The notes under the pieces were generated by a model, which was given only the letters and a program-made list of their open reading frames with translations, was not told where the DNA came from and made no database searches. Positions 14,376-21,069 of a DNA stretch of 24,055 bases are shown here, in pieces. The stretch's first letter is position 1, and the number at the start of each line of letters is the position of its first letter. Made by a program: the position numbers and the translations under genes. The stretch is taken from the NCBI GenBank assembly GCA_965245735.1, contig CBDFAX010000029.1:1-24055 (forward strand). Reading direction: 5' to 3'. Source of the DNA: Abiotrophia sp965245735. Lineage in GTDB: Bacteria; Bacillota; Bacilli; Lactobacillales; Aerococcaceae.

Positions 14376-15602
14376 ATGCAAGTTAATAGGTCAGTATCTA
14401 ATCAGCAACGTTGGTTGCTGGAATGCCAACTGGTCTATCTTTTATTCCAGCTTAGTCCCATTCTTTTTGGTTTTGCCATATTTAGTTGGGCAAGTCAGAC
14501 TATTTTTGGGCTCTTATTGTTAGAAAAAGCAATCTTTTTATTACCACTAGTACTGACTTGGTTAGGTTATAAGTCAAAGCAGGCCTGGTGTCATTATCTA
14601 GCTGGCGCATTCAATACCGGTATTGTCATCTATGTCTTGCTAAGTTTAGATTTTCAAAACTTATTGGCCTTTTCGCCACTTACCGCTTTATCAAATCTCA
14701 TCCCAAAACTCTTTGTATCAGTAGTTCCTATGGTTTATTGTGCCTATCAGCAATTCTTGGTCGGGCGCCAATTGAATAAGCAAGGAAATCAATTAAAGCT
14801 AGTTCCAACTGAGGGGAATAAGGCACTTAATCGTATGTTTTTAGGCTATCTCTTCATTAAAGGATGGCAGATGCTCGTCTTACACCTGAATTATTCTCAT
14901 GAGCCCCTTTACCTATTAGTTATAATCTTATGTCTTGCAACTACCTACTTAGCTTGGAGGGGTTACCGTCATCATCGTCCGGACTTGCTCAAGATAGCCT
15001 GGAACTTAGATCTAGTTTATCTCGTAATGGGTATCTTGTTTCTTATCGTTTATAGAATCGCTCTTTTGGTGATAGGGACGATGTTTTTTCAATTTCTTTA
15101 TCAGGTGAGAGATTCCGAGGCATTAGCAAATGTTATCTTTAGCATGGGCTTATCTGCCCTACTCTTGATAGGGTTACCAACACTCCCCTTATTTTTCTTA
15201 CGTAAGCTTAAAGCGGGTGTTCAAGGCTATGTCTTTGGCGTGACGTCCCATTACCAAGGGGCAGAGGCCTATCAGTTACAAGATTTAGACCAAGTAATGA
15301 CTCAAGCAGAGACCTTATCTGGACAATCGATTGAATGTCGAATGACCACTAATGAGAAGGGCTTTTTAGGACAAGTAGGGGATGCTTACTGGTTTGCTTT
15401 CAGTCAGTCTACTGGAGGGGACGTCTCAGCTAAAGTTTTGCGAGTGCGTGTTCAGGGGAAAGTACCACAGGCTATCAGCAGTTGGCAGGGAGTCCTAACG
15501 CTTCGTGGACAAGTAGGCTATCATGAAACAGACAATCAGACCATTCCTAACGGTTGGTTTCTAGATGCAGACTGGCTTGCTTTTGTGCCAGACAAGAATT
15601 AA
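14376..15602 (+). CDS. Unrecognised polytopic membrane protein with C-terminal soluble domain
   Basis: This 408-residue protein has about eight hydrophobic segments up to residue 275, then a predicted soluble, beta-rich domain (about 285-408) containing MTTNEKGFLGQVGDAYWFAF. The membrane part looks like two similar halves: TWLG at 61-64 and TYLAW at 190-194 hold the same place. KIAWNLD at 206-212 resembles the KRGYRLD motif of the small tandem proteins. I infer a duplicated version of the same module plus an added domain. GAGGAGG precedes the ATG by eight bases. A terminator follows, so the gene may be the last of the array transcript or stand alone. No known family or catalytic motif is recognised; the C-terminal domain could be a binding domain on the cytoplasmic side. 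Confidence 0.7.
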   Translation: MQVNRSVSNQQRWLLECQLVYLLFQLSPILFGFAIFSWASQTIFGLLLLEKAIFLLPLVLTWLGYKSKQAWCHYLAGAFNTGIVIYVLLSLDFQNLLAFSPLTALSNLIPKLFVSVVPMVYCAYQQFLVGRQLNKQGNQLKLVPTEGNKALNRMFLGYLFIKGWQMLVLHLNYSHEPLYLLVIILCLATTYLAWRGYRHHRPDLLKIAWNLDLVYLVMGILFLIVYRIALLVIGTMFFQFLYQVRDSEALANVIFSMGLSALLLIGLPTLPLFFLRKLKAGVQGYVFGVTSHYQGAEAYQLQDLDQVMTQAETLSGQSIECRMTTNEKGFLGQVGDAYWFAFSQSTGGDVSAKVLRVRVQGKVPQAISSWQGVLTLRGQVGYHETDNQTIPNGWFLDADWLAFVPDKN

Positions 15603-15615
15603 GAGCTACTTTGAG

Positions 15616-15644
15616 AAAAGTGCGGGTGAGTCCGCACTTTTTTT
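15616..15644 (+). terminator. Rho-independent terminator
   Basis: AAAAGTGCGG (15616-15625) and CCGCACTTTT (15632-15641) form a ten-bp stem with a 6-nt loop, continuing into a T-run. It closes the 408-residue gene. Confidence 0.9.
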
Positions 15645-15677
15645 GGCTAGTCGGTTAATGACGCCTTTTGGGGAGTC

Positions 15678-15686
15678 TGTTATAAT
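15678..15686 (+). promoter_or_regulatory. Extended -10 promoter of the 263-residue membrane protein
   Basis: TGTTATAAT (15678-15686) is an exact extended -10. No clear -35 is seen. AAGGAGAG follows shortly before the ATG at 15717. Confidence 0.6.
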
Positions 15687-15716
15687 AAAGGAAACTAGAG
15701 GAAAGGAGAGCCTGCC

Positions 15717-16508
15717 ATGGAACCCATAGTAGATAAAGCACGCCAGGACCGTGCCTTTGCCTTATTTTTAGTCTTTAAGGTGCTGGCCGGTTTATGGATA
15801 TACCAGAACATCTTTAACTGGGACTTCATTAACTTGCCTTTTGCTGCCTGGCTACTCGCTATGGCAGTCACCTGGCTGGCTTGGTTATACCAATCTGGGT
15901 CCAGTATGAGATGGGCCTATCGCTTGGAATGGCTGGGACTGGTTGTGCTCTGGGGGCGCCTGTTGATGGGGCTGCTTGTGCCAGGGCAAGGAAGCACAAA
16001 ACTAAGGACTGCCTACGAAGTCGACTTGATGATTCGGTCAGGGGTCTTCTTCCTGGCTTCACTATTTTGGAGCTATCGCCTTAAGAACTTCGCCCAAGCT
16101 TGGCCTAAACCAGAAGGGGTTCGAAATAAGAAGCAAGTGGCCTTGGAACGTCATCAGTTGGGCTTGGCTTACTTACAGACGGGGATGTTGCTCTATTTCC
16201 TAGTCCCTTTATTGAATAATTTGCGTTTTGGCTTTAACAATTTGGATTGGCGTGAAGCAGCGGTTCTTAATGGCTGCTTATTCTTGGGCGCGATTCTAGC
16301 GACAGTAGCTCGTCATCGTCAGACTTGGCGACTTTATTTTGGGCTCTCCGGAGTCAATCTTCTGCTCTTCTGTTATCCTTTTCTCTATTGGCTCATGATG
16401 CGAGGCGGCGTGGGTGTCGGGCCTGCTTATTGGCGAAGCCTGGTCTTGTACTTGCCTTTTGCCTATTTGTCGGCGCAAAGCGCCTGGCTAGTTAGCAAAG
16501 TGAAGTAA
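15717..16508 (+). CDS. Unrecognised polytopic membrane protein, possibly related to the array
   Basis: This 263-residue protein has about seven or eight hydrophobic segments in two halves joined by a charged linker at about 120-146. In the first half, TWLAW (52-56) ends the second helix and RWAYRLE (65-71) precedes the third. This is the same order as KRGYRLD in the 146-residue tandem protein and KIAWNLD in the 408-residue protein. The second half has a comparable RQTWRLY (201-207). I therefore infer a two-module relative of the tandem proteins, without the soluble domain of the 408-residue protein. It has its own promoter and terminator, so it is a separate transcription unit. Function is unknown, and no motif of a known transporter or enzyme is seen. 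Confidence 0.7.
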   Translation: MEPIVDKARQDRAFALFLVFKVLAGLWIYQNIFNWDFINLPFAAWLLAMAVTWLAWLYQSGSSMRWAYRLEWLGLVVLWGRLLMGLLVPGQGSTKLRTAYEVDLMIRSGVFFLASLFWSYRLKNFAQAWPKPEGVRNKKQVALERHQLGLAYLQTGMLLYFLVPLLNNLRFGFNNLDWREAAVLNGCLFLGAILATVARHRQTWRLYFGLSGVNLLLFCYPFLYWLMMRGGVGVGPAYWRSLVLYLPFAYLSAQSAWLVSKVK

Positions 16509-16548
16509 AAATATCTACTAATAAATCATATAAATATAGTCAGCTAAG

Positions 16549-16576
16549 AACAGGCTCATAGAGCCTGTTTTCTTTT
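16549..16576 (+). terminator. Rho-independent terminator
   Basis: AACAGGCTC/GAGCCTGTT, nine perfect pairs with an ATA loop (16549-16569), then TTTTCTTTT-like tail. It ends the 263-residue gene. Confidence 0.9.
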
Positions 16577-16628
16577 GCTAGATAATGAAACTTTGTTTCT
16601 TTGTTATAAATAATTAGGTGAAACTCAG

Positions 16629-16657
16629 TTGTCGTAAGGGCTTAAGTATGCTATACT
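16629..16657 (+). promoter_or_regulatory. Promoter of the RpiR-type regulator
   Basis: TTGTCG (16629-16634), 17-bp spacer, TATACT (16652-16657) with TGC extension. A small dyad GAAACTTTGTTTC (16587-16599) lies upstream and could be an operator, but the evidence for that is weak. Confidence 0.6.
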
Positions 16658-16730
16658 GTAGGCGAAATGGGCTGGGGAGACCTAGTATGAGAGTGGTATA
16701 TAAATTGATAAGGATAAAGGAGTGAAAGCT

Positions 16731-17573
16731 ATGAGTTGTATTACCAAGATTAAGAGTGCCTTGGAATCCATGACCGCGACCGAGCAAATGATTGGCCGTT
16801 ATATTTTGGAACACCGTCATGAAGTCTTGGAGATGAATACGCTAGAATTGGGTTGGGCTTCAGGTACATCAGGGGCAGCATGGACTCGTTTTGCTAAGAA
16901 GATGGGCTATAAGGGCTTACCTGCCTTGAAGTTGGATTTGGCCCAAGATCGCACCGATGAAGAAATGCCAGAAGTGGATCTTTTCTTGGATCCAAGAGAT
17001 ACGCTAGGGGCCTTGCTGCATAAGACCCAGACCATTCTGGAACAGAATCTACGTCGGACCTATGAGCTCATTGATGAAGCCGTCCTAGCTCAAGCCATTG
17101 ACATGATGGCCAGTGCCCATCGTCTCTTCCTTTGTGGCATTGGGGGCAGTGGGATAGTCTGCATGGATCTGGTCCACAAATTGACGCGGATTAATCGCCC
17201 TGTTACTTATGACCGCGACACCCATGTGCTGATGGCGCAAATGGCGCACTGTATGCCAGGAGATGTGGTGTTAGTCGTCAGCTATAGCGGTAATACGCAT
17301 ACCGTTAATCAGATGGCCTATTTGGCTAAGGAGCAAGGGGCTAAGATTATCGCCATTACCGGCCACAATCTCAAGGCACCCCTAGCTAGTTTAGCCGATG
17401 TCTGCCTCTTCATTCCTCGGGATGAAAAGGAAATTCGCCTAGGTTCTGTAACTTCTCGGGATGGCTCTTTAATTGTCACAGACTTACTCTATTATGGTGT
17501 GGCACAACGCCAGTTCCATGCAACCAAGGAACACCTGGTTAAGACTCGGAAAATGATTCGAAAGATTGACTAA
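16731..17573 (+). CDS. RpiR-family transcriptional regulator (HTH plus SIS domain)
   Basis: The protein has 280 residues. Residues up to about 75 form the RpiR-type helix-turn-helix; FAKKMGYKGLPALKLDL is its typical end. From about 115 to 245 comes a SIS sugar-isomerase-type domain that binds phosphosugars, with LFLCGIGGSGIVC and VVLVVSYSGNT as the phosphate-binding stretches. Such regulators respond to sugar phosphates made by nearby pathways. A GTG at 16722 lies in the ribosome binding site AAAGGAG (16716-16722), so ATG 16731 is chosen. It has its own promoter and terminator. The nearest plausible targets are the TIM-barrel-like gene just downstream and the PTS/GH35 operon, but no operator can be tied to it from sequence alone. 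Confidence 0.88.
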   Translation: MSCITKIKSALESMTATEQMIGRYILEHRHEVLEMNTLELGWASGTSGAAWTRFAKKMGYKGLPALKLDLAQDRTDEEMPEVDLFLDPRDTLGALLHKTQTILEQNLRRTYELIDEAVLAQAIDMMASAHRLFLCGIGGSGIVCMDLVHKLTRINRPVTYDRDTHVLMAQMAHCMPGDVVLVVSYSGNTHTVNQMAYLAKEQGAKIIAITGHNLKAPLASLADVCLFIPRDEKEIRLGSVTSRDGSLIVTDLLYYGVAQRQFHATKEHLVKTRKMIRKID

Positions 17574-17580
17574 AGCAATA

Positions 17581-17606
17581 GGTTGGGCTTAGGCCCAACC
17601 TTTTTT
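17581..17606 (+). terminator. Rho-independent terminator
   Basis: GGTTGGGC/GCCCAACC, eight perfect pairs with a TTAG loop (17581-17600), followed by six T. It ends the RpiR-type gene. Confidence 0.93.
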
Positions 17607-17782
17607 GTCCATATAGGGTGAATAAACGAGGAGCTCAAGTTCCTAATGATTAGCAGATTTTATAAGTCAATTCAGCGGATTTTTTAAAAGGTGTTTTGAA
17701 AAGAATTTATTTCAACCAATGCCTATATAAAGGGGAAATAAGCCTGAAATATAATTTTCTTAATCGGTCACGATTTTGTGGT

Positions 17783-17804
17783 GAGTTTGGGTTAACCCGA
17801 ACTC
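17783..17804. promoter_or_regulatory. 22-bp near-perfect palindrome, operator candidate
   Basis: GAGTTTGGGTT (17783-17793) faces AACCCGAACTC (17794-17804) with one mismatched pair and no spacer. It lies about 60 bp upstream of the -35 of the next gene and is not followed by a T-run. A dimeric regulator site is the simplest reading. The stretch 17607-17782 shows nothing else I can support. Confidence 0.5.
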
Positions 17805-17855
17805 GATGTATAAAATTGAGCTAATATAGTTATTTCATCTCCTGTGCTCCAAAAT

Positions 17856-17913
17856 ATAAATCGTTTACATGTCCGGCGAATCATGCTATACTAATTAATA
17901 ACAAAATGTAAAC
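17856..17913 (+). promoter_or_regulatory. Promoter of the TIM-barrel-like gene with cre-like site and flanking inverted repeats
   Basis: TTTACA (17864-17869), 17-bp spacer, TATACT (17887-17892) with TGC extension: a strong promoter. ATAAATCGTTTACA (17856-17869) matches the cre consensus at 12 of 14 positions. GTTTACAT (17863-17870) and its exact inverse ATGTAAAC (17906-17913) bracket the promoter. A longer form of the latter recurs in the PTS leader at 20260-20272. Confidence 0.6.
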
Positions 17914-17975
17914 AAAAGGGCGTAATCAAAGGTTAGTCTTATCTTTATTATTACCAAAAAGAAAGAAGGATTCAC

Positions 17976-18875
17976 ATGGTGAAACGTTTGATTAGTGCCA
18001 ACACGTCGGAAATTCTGGCCATGTCAGCAGCAGAACTAAAGCAGAGTATTAAGGCTAGTGAAGGTCGAGTGATTTTGTCTGAGAATGTGGGCTTTAAGGA
18101 GTCCTATATTGGGGATATTACCAACTCAGAGATGGCTCGCGCTTTTGGGGCGGATCTCATTTTACTAAATGGGGTAGACTTACTAAACCCTGTTATATTT
18201 GCTATTGATCCTGATGCGCCCAATTTTGTGGCTGAGCTCCATCGACTGGTTGGCCGCCCGATTGGCGTCAATTTGGAGCCTGTCGATCTTAACGCCAAGA
18301 TGAATGAAGAACGGCAAGAATTAGTGACTGGGCGCCAGGTCAATGTGGCATCGCTACAGGCGGCCGAAGCTTTTGGTCTTGATTTTATCTGTTTGACGGG
18401 GAATCCTGGGACTGGCGTGACCAATCATACCATAGCGGAGGCCATCCGCCTAACCAAGCAGCATTTCTCAGGTTTAGTCATTGCCGGTAAAATGCATGGG
18501 GCAGGGGTTGACGAGCCGGTAGCAGACCTTGAAGCAGTCAGCCAATTCATTGAGGCTGGGGCCGATATTATTTTGGCGCCGGCTGTAGGCAGTGTGCCGG
18601 GCTTCGATGAGGCGGATCTCAAGGCCATTGTTAAGCGAGCCCATCAAGCAGGGGCTCTAGTGATGAGCGCCATTGGAACTAGCCAAGAAAGCTCGGATAC
18701 CGACACCATTAAGCAGATGGCTATCCGCAATAAGATTTGTGGGGTAGACATCCAGCACATTGGGGACTCCGGTTACGGTTGTTTGGCTCCAGTGGAGAAT
18801 ATTTTTGCCCTCAGCAAGGCGATTCGCGGTCAACGGCATACCATTTCCATGATTGCGCGTTCCATTAACCGCTAA
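17976..18875 (+). CDS. Uncharacterised TIM-barrel-like protein of a PTS-associated family
   Basis: This 299-residue cytoplasmic protein starts at ATG 17976 after GAAGGA (17965-17970). Alternating strands and helices, with LVIAGKMHGAG, ADIILAPAVGSVPGF and GALVMSAIG near regular intervals, suggest a TIM barrel with a phosphate-binding C-terminal side. I recall this family as often mislabelled haloacid dehalogenase or phosphonomutase (DUF7916, from memory and unverified), usually beside Lac/cellobiose PTS genes. No HAD DxD motif is present near the N-terminus, so the dehalogenase label would be wrong. It has its own promoter with cre-like and shared TTTACAT elements, which ties it to the PTS operon 2 kb away. 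A role in handling the imported sugar phosphate is inferred only. Confidence 0.7.
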   Translation: MVKRLISANTSEILAMSAAELKQSIKASEGRVILSENVGFKESYIGDITNSEMARAFGADLILLNGVDLLNPVIFAIDPDAPNFVAELHRLVGRPIGVNLEPVDLNAKMNEERQELVTGRQVNVASLQAAEAFGLDFICLTGNPGTGVTNHTIAEAIRLTKQHFSGLVIAGKMHGAGVDEPVADLEAVSQFIEAGADIILAPAVGSVPGFDEADLKAIVKRAHQAGALVMSAIGTSQESSDTDTIKQMAIRNKICGVDIQHIGDSGYGCLAPVENIFALSKAIRGQRHTISMIARSINR

Positions 18876-18885
18876 TTAAAGCAAT

Positions 18886-18934
18886 AAAAAGAGCGGACCT
18901 ACTACTAAATTCAGTAGATGGTCCGCTTATTTTT
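18886..18934. terminator. Bidirectional terminator
   Basis: AGCGGACC/GGTCCGCT (18892-18899 and 18920-18927) with an inner CTACT/AGTAG stem, A-run before and TTATTTTT after. It separates the TIM-barrel-like gene from the convergent ROK gene. Confidence 0.85.
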
Positions 18935-20120
18935 ATGCTGATAAGAAGCTGGCTTTGACACAGAGACTAGTGGCTGCCCGCGCGATATTGAGTGGGCTAT
19001 AGGCCAGGGGAATGAGTCGTATTTTCTTTTGCTTGTGGAAGAGCGGGGTGGTAGCCGCCAGCTCCTGGTGTAAGAGGGTGTCAACTAGTGGATAGGAGAA
19101 GAATTGGCCGTCAAGGTAGATGGCGTCACTGTCAATCAGCTGACTGAGATTGGATAGGGAAATCGACAGGTAGTGACAGGCTTGCTGAATCAATTGGAGA
19201 CAGCTAGTATCGCCTAAGGCGCAGGCATCCATAATAGTAGCCAGCGTGATAGCCTCAGGTTCTGATACCAGGCTAGGCAGGAAGGTGGATTGGGCTACCC
19301 GATAGAGGGTTTGGGCCTTAGCAATCAAGTTAGATTCGCTAGCATAGACTTGCAGACAACCCCGTTTACCACAGGTGCAGGCTTCCCCTTGTGGATTCAA
19401 AATCGTATGACCGATTTCGCCAATCAGGAAGTTCTGACGCCCATAGATTTGCCCTTGATACATATAGGAACAATGAATACCGTTAGCGACATGGAAGACG
19501 ATAAAATTATGATCGTTTTTGTCATCTTGGCCATAAAGTCTTTGGGCCAGGGTCAAGCAATGAGACTTATTATCAAAATAAACCGGTAGGCTAAAGGCCT
19601 GGGCTAGCTCTTCCAGATTGAGATTCTGCCAATGCTGATTGTTGGTTTGAATATAGGGACTCAAGTCGAAGTCCACGTGGCCCGGTAGCCCGACGCCAAT
19701 GGCGGTCAAGGGTAAGTCAGGATGTTGCCCTATAAATTGATGAATGAAGTCGGCTAAGTCAGTGCTAGTCGGGTAGTTGCCTAGTTGTTGGAAGGTCATG
19801 CTGTAGTCGCTGGCTTGAATTTCGCCAAGATTATCTGTAATGACCAAGGCTAGATATTTTTCAGAGATTTCGACACCGAGATAGTAGGCACGATGTGGCA
19901 TAAGACTAAGTAAGGTTTTTTTCCGGCCTACAGTATCATCTTCAGCTTCCCCAACTTCATAGACGAGTTCTTGGCGAATTAAATCCCCGATAATAGCCCC
20001 CGTGGTAGCAGGCGTTATGCCTGTCTCTTTGGCAATATCAATACGTGATAGTGGTGCCTTGGCGTAGAGTTTATCTAAAATGGTGGCCCTTAGAGTGGCC
20101 TGTTTCTTGGTTATTGTCAT
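18933..20120 (-). CDS. ROK-family transcriptional repressor
   Basis: The protein has 395 residues. Residues 1-75 form a winged helix-turn-helix (SRIDIAKETGITPATTGAII), followed by GRKKTLL. The rest is a ROK sugar-binding fold, with GEIGHTIL at 234-241 and the zinc motif CTCGKRGC at 248-255. Kinase residues are altered: the usual Asn-Asp catalytic pair reads Asn184-Lys185, and the Glu after the zinc motif is Gln257. It should bind a sugar without phosphorylating it, like NagC/XylR-type repressors. It is divergent from the PTS/GH35 operon and is the obvious candidate to control it. GAGGAAG lies ahead of the ATG at 20120. Confidence 0.9.
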   Translation of the reverse strand: MTITKKQATLRATILDKLYAKAPLSRIDIAKETGITPATTGAIIGDLIRQELVYEVGEAEDDTVGRKKTLLSLMPHRAYYLGVEISEKYLALVITDNLGEIQASDYSMTFQQLGNYPTSTDLADFIHQFIGQHPDLPLTAIGVGLPGHVDFDLSPYIQTNNQHWQNLNLEELAQAFSLPVYFDNKSHCLTLAQRLYGQDDKNDHNFIVFHVANGIHCSYMYQGQIYGRQNFLIGEIGHTILNPQGEACTCGKRGCLQVYASESNLIAKAQTLYRVAQSTFLPSLVSEPEAITLATIMDACALGDTSCLQLIQQACHYLSISLSNLSQLIDSDAIYLDGQFFSYPLVDTLLHQELAATTPLFHKQKKIRLIPLAYSPLNIARAATSLCVKASFLSA

Positions 20121-20142
20121 GTCTGGTCACTTCCTCACAAAT

Positions 20143-20171
20143 ATCATAACAAAAAATAAATAAATCCTCAA
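20143..20171 (-). promoter_or_regulatory. Promoter of the ROK gene
   Basis: On the minus strand: TTGAGG (20166-20171), exactly 17 bp, TATGAT (20143-20148). Its -35 stands one base from the cre box, back to back with the PTS promoter. Confidence 0.6.
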
Positions 20172-20172
20172 A

Positions 20173-20209
20173 TGAAAACGTTGACATTCGGGATTTCAAG
20201 TCCTATAAT
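20173..20209 (+). promoter_or_regulatory. PTS operon promoter with perfect overlapping cre
   Basis: TTGACA (20181-20186), 17-bp spacer, TATAAT (20204-20209): an exact sigma-A consensus. TGAAAACGTTGACA (20173-20186) fits the cre consensus TGWNANCGNTNWCA at every position and includes the whole -35. Strong intrinsic expression with CcpA repression is predicted. Confidence 0.85.
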
Positions 20210-20235
20210 ATTAATAGAAAGTAAATAATTGTTGA

Positions 20236-20319
20236 GAATCGGTTCCTTTTTACGCCTGCTTGTTTACATTTTTAAAATAATAGGAATCGATTCATTCTTT
20301 CTTGCTTTCAAATTGAAAG
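20236..20319 (+). promoter_or_regulatory. Cluster of dyads in the PTS leader, operator candidates
   Basis: Between promoter and first gene lie GAATCGGTTC (20236-20245), TTGTTTACATTTT (20260-20272), the perfect palindrome GAATCGATTC (20284-20293) and the dyad CTTTCAAATTGAAAG (20305-20319) just before the ribosome binding site. The two GAATCGRTTC copies are 48 bp apart. They are candidate sites for the ROK or RpiR regulator. Confidence 0.5.
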
Positions 20320-20334
20320 GAAAGGGTGTTGTAA

Positions 20335-20652
20335 ATGGAAACCAAGCAAATCATGTTAGTCTGTGCCGCTGGCATGTCGACCAGTCTCATGGTATCCAAG
20401 ATGGAAAAGGCTGCGCAAGACCAAGGGTTAGATGCCCATATTTTTGCAGTGCCAGTGCCAGAAGCCAAGGAATATCTCCAAAATAATGCAGTAGATGTCT
20501 TATTGTTAGGCCCCCAAGTCCGCTATTTGAAGAACGAGTTTTCCGCTGACTTGTCAGCCCGTGGCATCCCAGTGGAGGTCATCCCCATGACAGATTATGG
20601 CATGATGAAAGGCGATAAGGTCTTGGCCTTAGCCGTAAGTCTCATGGGATAA
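20335..20652 (+). CDS. PTS Lac/cellobiose-family IIB component
   Basis: The protein has 105 residues, the normal length of a stand-alone IIB of this family. The phosphorylation loop is LVCAAGMSTSLMV, with the active cysteine at residue 10. It receives phosphate from IIA and passes it to the sugar during transport by IIC. ATG 20335 follows AAAGGG. First gene of the PTS-GH35 operon; IIA starts 12 bases after its stop. Which sugar is carried cannot be read from IIB. The GH35 gene at the operon end suggests a beta-galactoside rather than cellobiose. Confidence 0.92.
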   Translation: METKQIMLVCAAGMSTSLMVSKMEKAAQDQGLDAHIFAVPVPEAKEYLQNNAVDVLLLGPQVRYLKNEFSADLSARGIPVEVIPMTDYGMMKGDKVLALAVSLMG

Positions 20653-20664
20653 AGGAGTCAGCCT

Positions 20665-20982
20665 ATGTCACAAGAAGCCGCATTAGAGGTAGCCATGCAG
20701 TTAATTATGTATGGCGGTGAAGCCAAATCCTGTGCCATCGAAGCCATGGCAGCAGCTAAGAAGCGAGATTTCCAGGGCGCGACAGAGCGAATGGCAGCGG
20801 CTCGAGCAGCCCTCTTAGAAGCCCATCACGCCCAGGCCAGAGTCTTGGCTCAAGAAGCGCAAGGGATTGAGCAGCCCCTCAGTCTCTTTATGATTCATGG
20901 TCAGGATCATCTCATGACCAGTATCGCCTTTGTTGATTTAGCTCAGGAATTAATCGAAGTCTACCAAGTCTTAGCCCAATAA
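20665..20982 (+). CDS. PTS Lac/cellobiose-family IIA component
   Basis: The protein has 105 residues and is mostly helical, like the trimeric LacA/ChbA IIA proteins. MIHGQDHLMT holds the phosphorylated histidine, His78, and Asp81, which in the lactococcal lactose IIA binds a metal at the trimer axis. EAHHAQ at 52-57 is a second typical stretch. It takes phosphate from HPr and gives it to the IIB cysteine. An AAAGGAG ribosome binding site precedes the ATG. After its stop an 87-bp gap leads to IIC, with its own AAGGAGG; no terminator is visible there, so one transcript is likely. Confidence 0.92.
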   Translation: MSQEAALEVAMQLIMYGGEAKSCAIEAMAAAKKRDFQGATERMAAARAALLEAHHAQARVLAQEAQGIEQPLSLFMIHGQDHLMTSIAFVDLAQELIEVYQVLAQ

Positions 20983-21069
20983 GTGGCGTGGGAGCAGTCC
21001 GAGCTAGGTTGGTAGACACCCAAACCGTGGTTTTAATTAATTTATGTAAAAATTTAAGGAGGAATTATC

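Noticed and set aside
16587..16599. GAAACTTTGTTTC as an RpiR operator
   Set aside because: Short, AT-rich dyad, not repeated near the other candidate targets; too weak to list as a feature of its own.
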